Of a stretch of DNA of 64,000 nt, positions 1 through 8,101 are shown one piece after another (position 1 is the stretch's first letter; every line of letters starts with the position of its first letter). The notes under the pieces are model-generated. The model searched no databases. It was not told the origin of the DNA and was given only the letters and a program-made list of their open reading frames with translations. This DNA is from Candidatus Bealeia paramacronuclearis (GTDB lineage Bacteria > Pseudomonadota > Alphaproteobacteria > UBA9655): assembly GCF_035607555.1 (NCBI RefSeq), contig NZ_JAVHWZ010000003.1:92018-156017 (forward strand). The letters run 5' to 3'. Position numbers and translations under genes: made by a program.

Positions 1-2656
1 GTCCTATGCGCGCCAATTTTTGCAACTCATGCAAAAGCCAGATGTAGACGGCATAGACGGGCTTTCCCCCGCCATTTCTATTGAGCAAAAAACCACATCT
101 AAAAATCCCCGCTCGACGGTTGGAACCGTCACAGAAATTTATGACTATTTAAGACTTCTTTTTGCGCGCATTGGTGTGCCCCATTCTCCCGCAACGGGAC
201 TTCCCATTCAAAGCCAGACGGTTTCTGAAATGGTCGATAGGATTTTAATTCTACCGCAAGGCACACGCCTTTATTTATTGGCGCCCATCGTTCGCGGTCG
301 CAAGGGCGAGTACAAAAAAGAAATCCTTGATTTGCGTAAAAAAGGATTTCAACGCATTCGCATTGATGGAAATCTGTACGATATTGAAGATGCGCCTGAG
401 CTTAATAAAAAACTCAAACATGATATTGAGATTGTGGTCGATCGTCTTGTGGTGGGACCTGATTTGGGGAACCGCTTGGCAGAGGCAATTGAGACGGCTC
501 TGAATCTTTCCGGTGGACTTTTGTATGCCCTAAACTCTGAAACTCAAGAGGACATCGTTTTTTCCTCTAAGTTTGCTTGCCCTGTTTCTGGATTTACCAT
601 TGAAGAAATTGAACCCCGATTGTTTTCTTTCAACAGTCCTTTTGGTGCCTGTCCCGCTTGTGATGGATTGGGGATGAAAGTCTCTTTTGACCCAGATTTG
701 ATCATTCCTGATGAAACATTATCTTTGGAGGGAGGAGCTGTTGCCCCCTGGGCCAATTCCTTTGCTTTTTATTATAATCAGGCTCTCGAAGCGGTGTGCC
801 AAAAATATGGCGGCAAAATGACGATACCTTTCCATAAGCTGCCTGAAAAAACGAAGGAAGTCATTTTATATGGTTCGGGTAAAGATTTGGTTCCAACGCG
901 CATTGAAGATGGAACGCGGAGTTATCAAAACAATAAGTCTTTTGAAGGAGTCATTCCAACTCTCGAGCGCCGCTGGAGAGAGAGCAAAGAAAAAGAAGGT
1001 TTTCACGACGAACAAAGCAAATACCAAAGCACACAACCGTGTGAAGTGTGTTGTGGGTATCGCCTGAAACCAGAGGCATTGGCCGTGAAAATTTCCGGAA
1101 AATCTATTGGTGAGGTCACAGAACTGTCTATTGCGGATGCTGAAAATTGGTTTCAAAATTTGCCCCAACATCTTTCTCAAAAAGAGATCGATATTGCCCA
1201 CCGGATCTTAAAAGAAATTCAAGAACGCCTTGGGTTTTTGGTGAGTGTGGGGTTGGGATATCTCTCCTTAAGTCGGTCTTCGGGAACACTCTCGGGAGGG
1301 GAAAGTCAGCGTATTCGTTTAGCGTCTCAAATCGGATCGGGTTTGATGGGAGTCTTGTATGTTTTAGATGAGCCCTCCATCGGGCTTCATCAGCGCGACA
1401 ATGACCGTCTTTTGGCAACCTTGAAGAGACTTCGAGATTTGGGAAATTCCGTGGTTGTTGTGGAACATGACGAAGATGCCATTCGTATGGCAGATTATGT
1501 GATCGACATGGGTCCCGGTGCTGGTGCTCATGGCGGTGAGATTGTGGCCAAAGGAACACCTCAAGAAATTATAGACAATCCCAAAAGTTTGACAGGCCAA
1601 TACCTTTGTCATACTCGCGGGATTCCTTTACCCGAAAAAAGGCGGAAATTGGATTCCAAAAAAGTCATTCAAATTAAAAAGGCAACCGCAAATAATTTAA
1701 AATCAATTGATGTTGATTTTCCTTTGGGTGGATTTGTAGCCGTAACCGGTGTTTCGGGGGGCGGAAAATCCTCCCTTGTTTTGGAGACACTTTTCAAAGG
1801 TCTTTGTCATGAAATTCATGGACATCATCTTAATCCAAAACCTTATGAAAGTCTAAAAGGCCTTGATCTCATCGATAAAGTCATTGATATTGACCAGTCC
1901 CCTATTGGACGAACACCACGTTCTAATCCCGCGACTTATACCGGTATTTTCACACCCATTCGCGAATGGTTTGCGTCCCTGCCTGAATCCAAAGCCCGCG
2001 GCTATGGCCCTGGTCGTTTTTCATTCAATGTAAAGGGCGGCCGATGCGAGGCGTGCCAAGGCGATGGCGTCATTAAAATTGAAATGCACTTTCTTCCTGA
2101 TGTTTATGTCGAATGTGATAAATGCCATGGGAAACGTTACAATCGTGAAACTTTAGATATTAGGTATAGGGATAAATCCATCTCAGACATTCTCGATATG
2201 ACCGTGGATGAGGCTATCAATTTTTTCCATTTCATGCCGAGCCTGCGGGATAAATTGGCGACCCTCGCCAAAGTGGGGCTTGGATATATTCATGTGGGAC
2301 AACGGGCAACCACCCTTTCTGGAGGGGAGGCCCAACGCATCAAGCTCTCAAAAGAGCTCGGAAAACGGGCCACAGGAAAAACCCTTTATATTTTGGACGA
2401 ACCCACAACTGGCCTTCATTTTGAGGATGTCCGAAAACTTCTTGAAGTTCTTCATGCCCTTGTTGATCAAGGCAATTCTGTGATTGTGATTGAGCATAAT
2501 CTTGAGGTGATTAAAACGGCCGATTGGATTATTGATCTCGGGCCCGAGGGTGGCGATGGCGGCGGTGAGATTGTAGCCTTTGGCACCCCTGAAAATGTTG
2601 TGAAAGTTGAAAAAAGTTATACCGGCCTTTATTTAAAACCGTATTTAAAAGGGTGA
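1..2656 (+). CDS. uvrA: UvrABC system protein A (5' end outside window)
   Basis: Damage-recognition ATPase of nucleotide excision repair; the UvrA dimer scans DNA and loads UvrB. The frame is open from base 2, so the gene starts upstream; by comparison with E. coli about 70 N-terminal residues, including the first Walker A, are missing from view. Seen in order: a zinc module with CPxC near 650-660, the first ABC signature [11 protein letters not shown] near 1290-1320 with [12 protein letters not shown], the second Walker [10 protein letters not shown] near 1750, the CEAC...CDKC zinc finger near 2046-2136, the second signature [12 protein letters not shown] and LDEPTTGLH near 2395. The two following genes lie on the same strand after 27 and 18 bp and may be cotranscribed. 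The visible part is intact. Confidence 0.98.
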   Translation, partial: SYARQFLQLMQKPDVDGIDGLSPAISIEQKTTSKNPRSTVGTVTEIYDYLRLLFARIGVPHSPATGLPIQSQTVSEMVDRILILPQGTRLYLLAPIVRGRKGEYKKEILDLRKKGFQRIRIDGNLYDIEDAPELNKKLKHDIEIVVDRLVVGPDLGNRLAEAIETALNLSGGLLYALNSETQEDIVFSSKFACPVSGFTIEEIEPRLFSFNSPFGACPACDGLGMKVSFDPDLIIPDETLSLEGGAVAPWANSFAFYYNQALEAVCQKYGGKMTIPFHKLPEKTKEVILYGSGKDLVPTRIEDGTRSYQNNKSFEGVIPTLERRWRESKEKEGFHDEQSKYQSTQPCEVCCGYRLKPEALAVKISGKSIGEVTELSIADAENWFQNLPQHLSQKEIDIAHRILKEIQERLGFLVSVGLGYLSLSRSSGTLSGGESQRIRLASQIGSGLMGVLYVLDEPSIGLHQRDNDRLLATLKRLRDLGNSVVVVEHDEDAIRMADYVIDMGPGAGAHGGEIVAKGTPQEIIDNPKSLTGQYLCHTRGIPLPEKRRKLDSKKVIQIKKATANNLKSIDVDFPLGGFVAVTGVSGGGKSSLVLETLFKGLCHEIHGHHLNPKPYESLKGLDLIDKVIDIDQSPIGRTPRSNPATYTGIFTPIREWFASLPESKARGYGPGRFSFNVKGGRCEACQGDGVIKIEMHFLPDVYVECDKCHGKRYNRETLDIRYRDKSISDILDMTVDEAINFFHFMPSLRDKLATLAKVGLGYIHVGQRATTLSGGEAQRIKLSKELGKRATGKTLYILDEPTTGLHFEDVRKLLEVLHALVDQGNSVIVIEHNLEVIKTADWIIDLGPEGGDGGGEIVAFGTPENVVKVEKSYTGLYLKPYLKG

Positions 2657-2683
2657 TCCCATAAGTTTTCGAAAGGTGTTGTC

Positions 2684-3046
2684 ATGTCTTCCACAGAAAG
2701 TTCCAAAGTCTATCTTTTTTCCTATGGCACATTAAGGGATAAGTCTGTCCAAATTGCTACTTTTTCACGCGTATTGAAAGGCGTTCCGGATAAACTTCAA
2801 AGTTATCATTTGCTCGACCTTCAGATCACGGATCCCCATGTCATTCAAGTCAGTGGGAAAGCCGTGCACCAAATTCTTCAACCCTCAAAAAATCCAGAAG
2901 ATTTCGTAGAGGGCTTGGTTTTTGAGCTCACGCCTCAAGAGCTCATAAACGCCGATGACTACGAAGTGGCTGATTACAAGCGCATCAAAGTGCAATTGGC
3001 CTCTGGTCAAATGGCCTGGGTTTATGTGAGTATCGATCATCCCTAA
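2684..3046 (+). CDS. gamma-glutamylcyclotransferase-like (AIG2/GGCT fold) protein
   Basis: Small 120-residue protein of the GGCT/AIG2-like family. The family hallmark YGTLR is near the N-terminus (FSYGTLRDKS, residues about 12-21), followed by the usual small beta barrel and a C-terminal segment with LINADDYEVADYKR, which resembles the LD.yE...Y.R pattern of the family. Known members cleave gamma-glutamyl or related amide bonds to release 5-oxoproline, but the substrate cannot be read from this sequence. It sits 27 bp after uvrA and 18 bp before the ymdB homologue, so it may be part of a short operon. Family assignment is good; enzymatic function is inferred. Confidence 0.82.
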   Translation: MSSTESSKVYLFSYGTLRDKSVQIATFSRVLKGVPDKLQSYHLLDLQITDPHVIQVSGKAVHQILQPSKNPEDFVEGLVFELTPQELINADDYEVADYKRIKVQLASGQMAWVYVSIDHP

Positions 3047-3064
3047 ATAGACAAGGAACACACA

Positions 3065-3879
3065 TTGAAAATTCTTTTTATCGGTGATCTCGTAGGCCTT
3101 TCTGGCCGGAAGGTTGTAGTTGAAAATTTACCCGGCCTTCGGCGGCAGCTCAATCTTGATTTCGTTATTGCTAATGCTGAAAATGCCGCCCACGGTTTTG
3201 GAATAACCGGTAGAATTTGTGAGGAGCTTTATGAGGTGGGCGTTGATGTCATTACCTCAGGAAATCACATGTGGGATAATAAAGATATTCTCCCCCGTAT
3301 GAAGGATCTGCCACGTCTTTTGCGTCCCTTGAATTATCCGCCGGGCACACCGGGACAAGGCTCTGGAATTTATACGACAAAGAATGGCAAACGCGTGGGC
3401 GTCATGAATGTGATGTGTCGATTATTTATGGACACTTTGGACGATCCCTTTCGCGCCATTCAAAAAGAGCTTGAGACTATGAAATTGGGACATGATGTGG
3501 ACGCCTTGGTCATTGATGTCCATGGGGAGGCTTCGAGCGAAAAAGCCGCCATGGGATATTTTGTGGATGGCCGCGCAAGCCTGATTGTGGGAACTCACAC
3601 CCACGTGCCCACAGCGGATGAACGCATACAACCTAAAGGGACCGCTTTCATGACGGACGCGGGCATGACAGGAGATTACGATTCAGTGATTGGAATGAAA
3701 AAGGATGTGCCTTTCAAAAATTTCTGACTAAAATGCCCACAGAGCGCATGGAGCCCGCAACAGGTCCTGCAACACTTTGCGGTGTTGTGGTTGAAACAGA
3801 TGATCAAACAGGCCTTGCCGTTAACATTGTTCCCCTCCGATTGGGAGGGCTTTTGAAGTCCGCTTGGCCAGTTTTTTAG
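3065..3879 (+). pseudogene. ymdB: YmdB-family metallophosphoesterase, split by a -1 frameshift
   Basis: Calcineurin-like phosphoesterase of the YmdB/TIGR00282 family (2',3'-cyclic-nucleotide phosphodiesterase activity is known for Bacillus YmdB). TTG start. Metal-ligand motifs seen: FIGDLVG near the start, NAENAAHG, SGNHMWD, and GTHTHVPTADE. Frame 0 stops at TGA 3725-3727 after 220 residues. The normal C-terminus continues in the -1 frame (LTKMPTERMEPATGPATLCG, ending APLRLGG-like PLRLGGLLK) to TAG 3877-3879, giving 271 residues, the usual family length. A run of five A where six would keep the frame explains the break. The catalytic core lies before it. Either a real mutation, a sequencing error, or recoding at the heptamer described separately. 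Confidence 0.85.
3718..3727 (+). other. possible -1 slippery site with stop codon in ymdB
   Basis: In frame 0 the sequence reads A AAT TTC TGA. The first seven bases fit the X XXY YYZ pattern for -1 slippage, and the -1 frame is exactly the one that encodes the conserved C-terminus of YmdB. The stop follows the heptamer directly. I see no clear downstream pseudoknot or upstream Shine-Dalgarno-like stimulator, so chance after a one-base deletion is as likely as recoding. Confidence 0.35.
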
Positions 3880-3940
3880 AGCACGCTGACTTCACGAGCT
3901 CCTTTATTTTGGTCAAATCATGTGCCACTTTGTCAAGAAA

Positions 3941-4030
3941 TGGCGGAGGGGGAGGGATTCGAACCCTCGGTACGCTTGCGCGTACAACGGTTTTCGAGAC
4001 CGCCCCGTTCAACCGCTCCGGCACCCCTCC
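3941..4030 (-). tRNA. tRNA-Ser (anticodon CGA)
   Basis: Read on the minus strand, a full class II tRNA. The acceptor stem GGAGGGG (from 4030) pairs with CCCCTCC, followed by G and an encoded CCA at 3943-3941. The anticodon loop CTCGAAA gives CGA, which reads UCG serine codons. The long variable arm with GTACGCGCAAGCGTAC and the T-loop GGTTCGAATCC are present. It follows the end of ymdB on the other strand. Confidence 0.97.
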
Positions 4031-4147
4031 GTATTTGTGTTTTGAACCTAACTGAGAGTTGAAAAATATTCAAGTCATGGCCTTAACGACTTTTTAATGA
4101 ACTTGGCAGAGCATGGGAGGACCCTAAAATAAATCTGGAGGTCTATT

Positions 4148-4894
4148 ATGAAAAAAGGATTCATTCTCGTGTCTGTCTTAACCTATTCTGTACTTTGTGC
4201 GCCTGAGGATTTGGAGGCAGGCAAAAAAGGAAGACACTCTCACAAAGAGACTATGCCTCCCCAAACAACGCCTCGGAAATTATCCCAAGAGCTCCCTAAT
4301 CAAACTATTCCCAAAGCACCACCACCTCCGCCGGATTTTTCCACTGCCCTTGTTGTGAAAAAAGAAACATCAACCCTTGAAAATAAGAATGAGAAAAAAA
4401 AGAAAGGGGCTTTCAAAATTGTCCAAGGAGGGCAGGATCTTATCAAGCACGGAAAAAAAATTTTCAAAGAGATCACCTCCGGAAAACCTGGCATCCTTTT
4501 CGAAATCCCGCACGATATTCTTTCCAAAGTGATATTAAAGAAAGTCGATATTAACGTTCTACCTCAAGTGATTGGAGGAAACAAACCACCCTCACAATCC
4601 GCCTCCTTGATCAGCCAAATTATGGGAACACATGCTGTTGAAGAGCTCAAGAAAAAATCAGAGTCCACGCAAGAGCGTCGCCGTTATTTGGAGTGGGTCA
4701 AATCGGAATCTCAAAAGCCAGAACGACAAGAGCTTTTCAGTGAACTGCAAGACGTCGTTAAAATGAAGGCCCTGGAAAAAGAAAGTCAAGAATTAAAAGC
4801 TGAAAAAGAACGGCTTGAAAAGTTAGTTCAGGAGAAAAAACTTCAAGAAAATGCACAAAAAAAGAAAGGATGGAAGCTCTGGCCATTTCAGTAA
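4148..4894 (+). CDS. hypothetical exported protein with C-terminal coiled coil
   Basis: I do not recognise a family. A 248-residue protein starting at an ATG with a good ribosome site (CTGGAGGT, 7 bp upstream). Residues 1 to about 20 look like a signal peptide (KK, then a hydrophobic stretch), followed by a Lys- and Pro-rich region with a PPPPP run near residue 60. Residues about 100-145 are more hydrophobic. From about residue 165 the chain is Glu/Lys-rich with heptad-like spacing, probably a coiled coil, and it ends in KKKGWKLWPFQ. No lipobox is evident. It lies alone between the tRNA and nnrD; it could be a periplasmic or envelope protein specific to this lineage. Confidence 0.7.
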   Translation: MKKGFILVSVLTYSVLCAPEDLEAGKKGRHSHKETMPPQTTPRKLSQELPNQTIPKAPPPPPDFSTALVVKKETSTLENKNEKKKKGAFKIVQGGQDLIKHGKKIFKEITSGKPGILFEIPHDILSKVILKKVDINVLPQVIGGNKPPSQSASLISQIMGTHAVEELKKKSESTQERRRYLEWVKSESQKPERQELFSELQDVVKMKALEKESQELKAEKERLEKLVQEKKLQENAQKKKGWKLWPFQ

Positions 4895-4917
4895 CCTGGG
4901 GGTAAAGTGATCAAAAA

Positions 4918-6384
4918 ATGAATGAGACTTCATTCCTCATGACTGAAAATTTTTATCACCTTTATACGGTCTCCCAAATGCGCGCCCGTGAGACGCATGC
5001 AGTGTCTCACGGCCTCACTTTAAGTACTCTCATGGAAAACGCAGGAAGAGCAGCCTCTCTTGAGATTATGAAAAGATGGGACACCAAACGCACCGTCATC
5101 CTTGCTGGCCCAGGAAAAAACGGCGGTGATGGGTTTGTCGTGGCCCGCCATCTTCGAGAAGCCGGATGGCCAGTCCGCGTTTTTGGAACGCCGGAATCAT
5201 CCTTGGCTCAAGAAATGGCACATCAGGTTGACGGAATTTTGCCTTTGGACAAAGTCGATTTTGAAGATCAAGATCTCATTATCGATGCACTTTTTGGAAC
5301 GGGCTTGAAACGTTCTCTTGAGAACCCTTGGCACATACTCATTGCAAAAGCCAATGCATCGGGACTGCCCATTGTATCTCTGGATCTTCCTTCAGGGGTC
5401 AATAGTGATACAGGGGAGATTATGGGTAAGGCCATTCAAGCTACACTCACAATAACTTTTGACGCACCCAAGCCTGGAGCGTTTCTTTTTCCCGGAAAAG
5501 AATTTTTCGGGATTCTTATTACAAAAGATATTGGGATTCCGAACTCAAATTCAGAAGATCTTCAGATTTTTCTGAACACCCCCGAACTTTGGAAAAGTTT
5601 TTTAAAAGTTCCTACTTGGCGCGATCATAAATTGAGTCGGGGGAATGTTCTTGTGATCGGATCTTCTCATATGGTAGGTGCGCCTAAAATGGCTGCACTT
5701 TCAGCAAGAAGAGTGGGTGCGGGATATGTGACACTCATGGTTCCCAAAACAATTGAAGCCTTTCTTCAAGGCAGTGTTTGGGGGGAGATTATAAAATCCT
5801 ATAAAACCTCTGAAGATATTGAAATGGCACTTCAAAGCGGACGGTTTCAATCGGTTGTGATTGGCCCCGGCATGCCCCCCTCCTTAGAAACGCAAGAGAT
5901 CGTCAAAACCATTTTGAAATGGCACAAACCCACAGTTCTGGATGGGGGAGCCTTAAGTTCTTTTGAAAATCAAAAAGAAGATCTTTTTGAATCATTACAC
6001 GAAAACGTCGTAATCACTCCCCATGAAGGCGAATTTTTGAGGCTTTTTCCTCACCTTCAAGGAAAACTAAGGATTGAGATGGCCAAAACTGCATCTTCTC
6101 AAATTTCTGCCACCTTAATTTTAAAAGGAGCAGACACCCTTATTGCAAAAAACGGAAAAATTGCCATTCAACCTTTTGCCTCTCCTTGGCTTGCCACGGC
6201 CGGCACAGGGGATATTCTTGCGGGAATTCTGGGCGCCTTTCTCTCAAAAAAACTGCTCCCCTTTGAGGCGTCTTTAGCGGCCGTGTGGGTCCATGCGAGT
6301 GCTTCCCAAATTGTAGGACCTTATCTCATCGCGGAAGATTTAATTGAGGCCTTGCCTCAGGAAATGAAATGTATATTCACCTAA
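4918..6384 (+). CDS. nnrD: bifunctional NAD(P)H-hydrate epimerase/dehydratase
   Basis: Repairs NADHX and NADPHX, the hydrated forms of NAD(P)H that arise by heat or GAPDH side activity. Residues about 12-215 form the YjeF_N epimerase domain (GPGKNGGDGFVVARHL, then DALFGTGL and SLDLPSGV). Residues about 230-485 form the ADP-dependent dehydratase domain of the ribokinase-like fold (VIGPGMPPS, TPHEGEF, and the anion hole and catalytic motif GTGDILAGILGA). At 488 residues it has the length of the fused bacterial enzyme. ATG at 4918; an internal ATG at 4936 is an alternative. Its 3' end overlaps the end of the converging sco gene by 8 bp. Confidence 0.95.
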   Translation: MNETSFLMTENFYHLYTVSQMRARETHAVSHGLTLSTLMENAGRAASLEIMKRWDTKRTVILAGPGKNGGDGFVVARHLREAGWPVRVFGTPESSLAQEMAHQVDGILPLDKVDFEDQDLIIDALFGTGLKRSLENPWHILIAKANASGLPIVSLDLPSGVNSDTGEIMGKAIQATLTITFDAPKPGAFLFPGKEFFGILITKDIGIPNSNSEDLQIFLNTPELWKSFLKVPTWRDHKLSRGNVLVIGSSHMVGAPKMAALSARRVGAGYVTLMVPKTIEAFLQGSVWGEIIKSYKTSEDIEMALQSGRFQSVVIGPGMPPSLETQEIVKTILKWHKPTVLDGGALSSFENQKEDLFESLHENVVITPHEGEFLRLFPHLQGKLRIEMAKTASSQISATLILKGADTLIAKNGKIAIQPFASPWLATAGTGDILAGILGAFLSKKLLPFEASLAAVWVHASASQIVGPYLIAEDLIEALPQEMKCIFT

Positions 6385-7003
6385 TCACATCCTTCAATGC
6401 AGCTTTCATCTCTGTAGCTGAAGATTTGTGGTTAAAGGATTTTACATATTTCCCTTGTCCGTCCATCACATAAATGATGGAGGAGTGATCCATGACATAA
6501 TCTGTCATACCAGGATCTTTTACTTTTGCAGCATAGACGTGATAAGCCTTGAGAGCCTCTTGGGTTTGTGTGGAAGTTCCCGTCATCAAAACAATACTTG
6601 GATGAAAGTTGCTTGAATAGGTTTTGAGTTGAGAAACCGTATCTCTTTCCGGATCAATAGTAATAAAAGCTACGTTGAGCTTGTCGGCCCCGACCCCATC
6701 CAAAAGTTGGGTGAGATTTCCCAAAGCCATCGGACAAATATCGGGACAAAACGTATATCCAAAATAGAGGAGTGTAGGTTTTCCCAAAAAATCCTTTTCA
6801 GTTTTGGGATGTCCATTTTGATCCACGAGATGAAAAACTCCCCCAATAACGGGCCCCTTTCCCAAATCTTGGGAAGGCCCTTCCCAGGACGCTCCCGCTT
6901 GAACTTTGGGTTCATGGGATTTTAAAATGCCAAGGGCAGCCATCCCTGTGACACCTGCAATAATGACAAATGCAATGAGTGCATTTTTTCCTGTGGGACT
7001 CAT
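6377..7003 (-). CDS. SCO1/SenC-family copper chaperone
   Basis: Membrane-anchored thioredoxin-fold protein that delivers copper to the CuA site of cytochrome c oxidase or acts as a thiol reductant in its maturation. Residues about 8-27 form an uncleaved N-terminal transmembrane anchor. The copper-binding motif CPDICP (CxxxC) lies near residue 88, and the third ligand His is in the DHSS motif near residue 174. The stretch GPVIGGVFHLVDQNG matches the usual start of the soluble domain. It overlaps the upstream DUF3501 gene by 4 bp (ATG over stop), so the two are probably cotranscribed. No oxidase subunit is in the window. Confidence 0.93.
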   Translation of the reverse strand: MSPTGKNALIAFVIIAGVTGMAALGILKSHEPKVQAGASWEGPSQDLGKGPVIGGVFHLVDQNGHPKTEKDFLGKPTLLYFGYTFCPDICPMALGNLTQLLDGVGADKLNVAFITIDPERDTVSQLKTYSSNFHPSIVLMTGTSTQTQEALKAYHVYAAKVKDPGMTDYVMDHSSIIYVMDGQGKYVKSFNHKSSATEMKAALKDVIR

Positions 7004-7605
7004 GAATGGTCCTTTCCTAATGATGTTTTTAGATCTTCAATCAACGCTGTGCGCATCGTATTTGGTAATTCTTCTGCGTAGTCATAATGGGGATGTGCGA
7101 CTTTGAGAATGACTTTTTCCGAAAGGTCTTCAAAATTTTTCATCTGATCAGGCGTCAGAAAAAATTTGATAAAATGCACGGCGGATGTTTTCCCCTCTTC
7201 CGTTGTGCGGGGATGATCATCCGTGGACTTTGCAAAAATGGACTCCTCTCCAATTTCCAAACTCACTTTTTCATCCACATGGCCCAATTGCCCTAAAAGA
7301 TGTTTTCGGAGTTCTGGGTCATCAATTTCAATCAAAAGTGTGGCTACAATCTCCCGCATTTGAGGAATCATGGGTGTATAGGCTTCGATTTCATCTAGAA
7401 TCTGCTCCGCTCCACCTTTTTCAATACGCACCATTTCTTGAATTTGCCAAAGGAGCGTTTTTTTATTTTCAAAAAGAACTGTCATAAAAGGGCCCACTTG
7501 AAGTCTGCGTTGTTTTTTTACTGCCAAAATTTCTTTTTGAAATATCGTCCGATTTTCTAAAAAAAGAGGAAGGGGCTGGATGTCGTCAGGTAAAATCTGA
7601 TTCAT
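7000..7605 (-). CDS. DUF3501 family protein
   Basis: A 201-residue soluble protein that I recognise as DUF3501 from its pattern: an early basic motif KKQRRLQVGP (about residues 30-39), then LLWQIQEMVRIEKGG, EIEAYTPMIP, a region starting with TLLIEIDDPELR, and TSAVHFIKFFLTPDQM. The function is unknown. In many proteobacteria this gene stands beside a cysteine-rich Fe-S protein and a rubrerythrin (from memory of genome neighbourhoods); here those genes are about 52 kb away at 59799-61592, while the immediate partner is the sco gene with a 4-bp overlap. A role in iron or redox homeostasis is only inferred from this context. Confidence 0.8.
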   Translation of the reverse strand: MNQILPDDIQPLPLFLENRTIFQKEILAVKKQRRLQVGPFMTVLFENKKTLLWQIQEMVRIEKGGAEQILDEIEAYTPMIPQMREIVATLLIEIDDPELRKHLLGQLGHVDEKVSLEIGEESIFAKSTDDHPRTTEEGKTSAVHFIKFFLTPDQMKNFEDLSEKVILKVAHPHYDYAEELPNTMRTALIEDLKTSLGKDHS

Positions 7606-7640
7606 AATGCAATCCTATCAAAAGCGGTGTTCTCATGCGA

Positions 7641-7669
7641 TTCACAATATGTTAATATGTTTCTAATAT
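7641..7669 (+). promoter_or_regulatory. candidate sigma-70 promoter for divK
   Basis: TTCACA (7641-7646) and TAATAT (7664-7669) are spaced by 17 bp, in the gap between the divergent DUF3501 and divK genes. The -35 box has five of six consensus bases, the -10 box four of six. The start codon chosen for divK is 33 bp after the -10 box. Confidence 0.4.
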
Positions 7670-7701
7670 AAAGAACTAGTTTGAAGCTAGGGAGGCCAAA
7701 G

Positions 7702-8082
7702 TTGACAAAAATTCTGCTGGTTGAAGACAATGAGATGAACAGAGACATGCTCTCTCGCCGACTCATTCGCAAAGGTTTTGAAATTGAGATTGCGGTTGAT
7801 GGTCAAGAAGGTGTGTCTTTGGCAGGGCAAGTTCATCCAGATCTGATTTTGATGGACATGAGCCTTCCCATTATGGATGGTTGGGAAGCCACACGTAAAA
7901 TCAAGGGTGACGCCAAGACAAGGAGCATACCTGTCATTGCATTAACTGCGCACGCAATGTCGGACGATAAAGCCAAGGCTTTGGAGGCAGGATGTGATGA
8001 TTATGATACCAAACCCATTGACCTGGAGAGGCTTCTTGGAAAAATTGAAGCTGCTTTAAAAATCGCAAAAATCGCCGTTTAA
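7702..8082 (+). CDS. divK: single-domain response regulator, DivK-like
   Basis: A stand-alone CheY-like receiver domain of 126 residues. The acidic pocket is VEDNE at the N-terminus, the phospho-acceptor Asp is in LILMDMSLP (about residue 53), the conserved Thr is in ALTAHA and the Lys is in DTKPID. This is very close to the alphaproteobacterial DivK pattern; DivK controls the cell-cycle kinases DivJ, PleC and DivL. I choose TTG at 7702 as start, because GGGAGG at 7690-7695 is correctly spaced for it and DivK homologues begin with MTK; a TTG at 7681 is in frame but has no ribosome site. The next gene, 19 bp on, encodes a GGDEF protein, as with pleD in Caulobacter. Confidence 0.88.
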   Translation: MTKILLVEDNEMNRDMLSRRLIRKGFEIEIAVDGQEGVSLAGQVHPDLILMDMSLPIMDGWEATRKIKGDAKTRSIPVIALTAHAMSDDKAKALEAGCDDYDTKPIDLERLLGKIEAALKIAKIAV

Positions 8083-8101
8083 AAGACAATAATGAGAGTT
8101 T

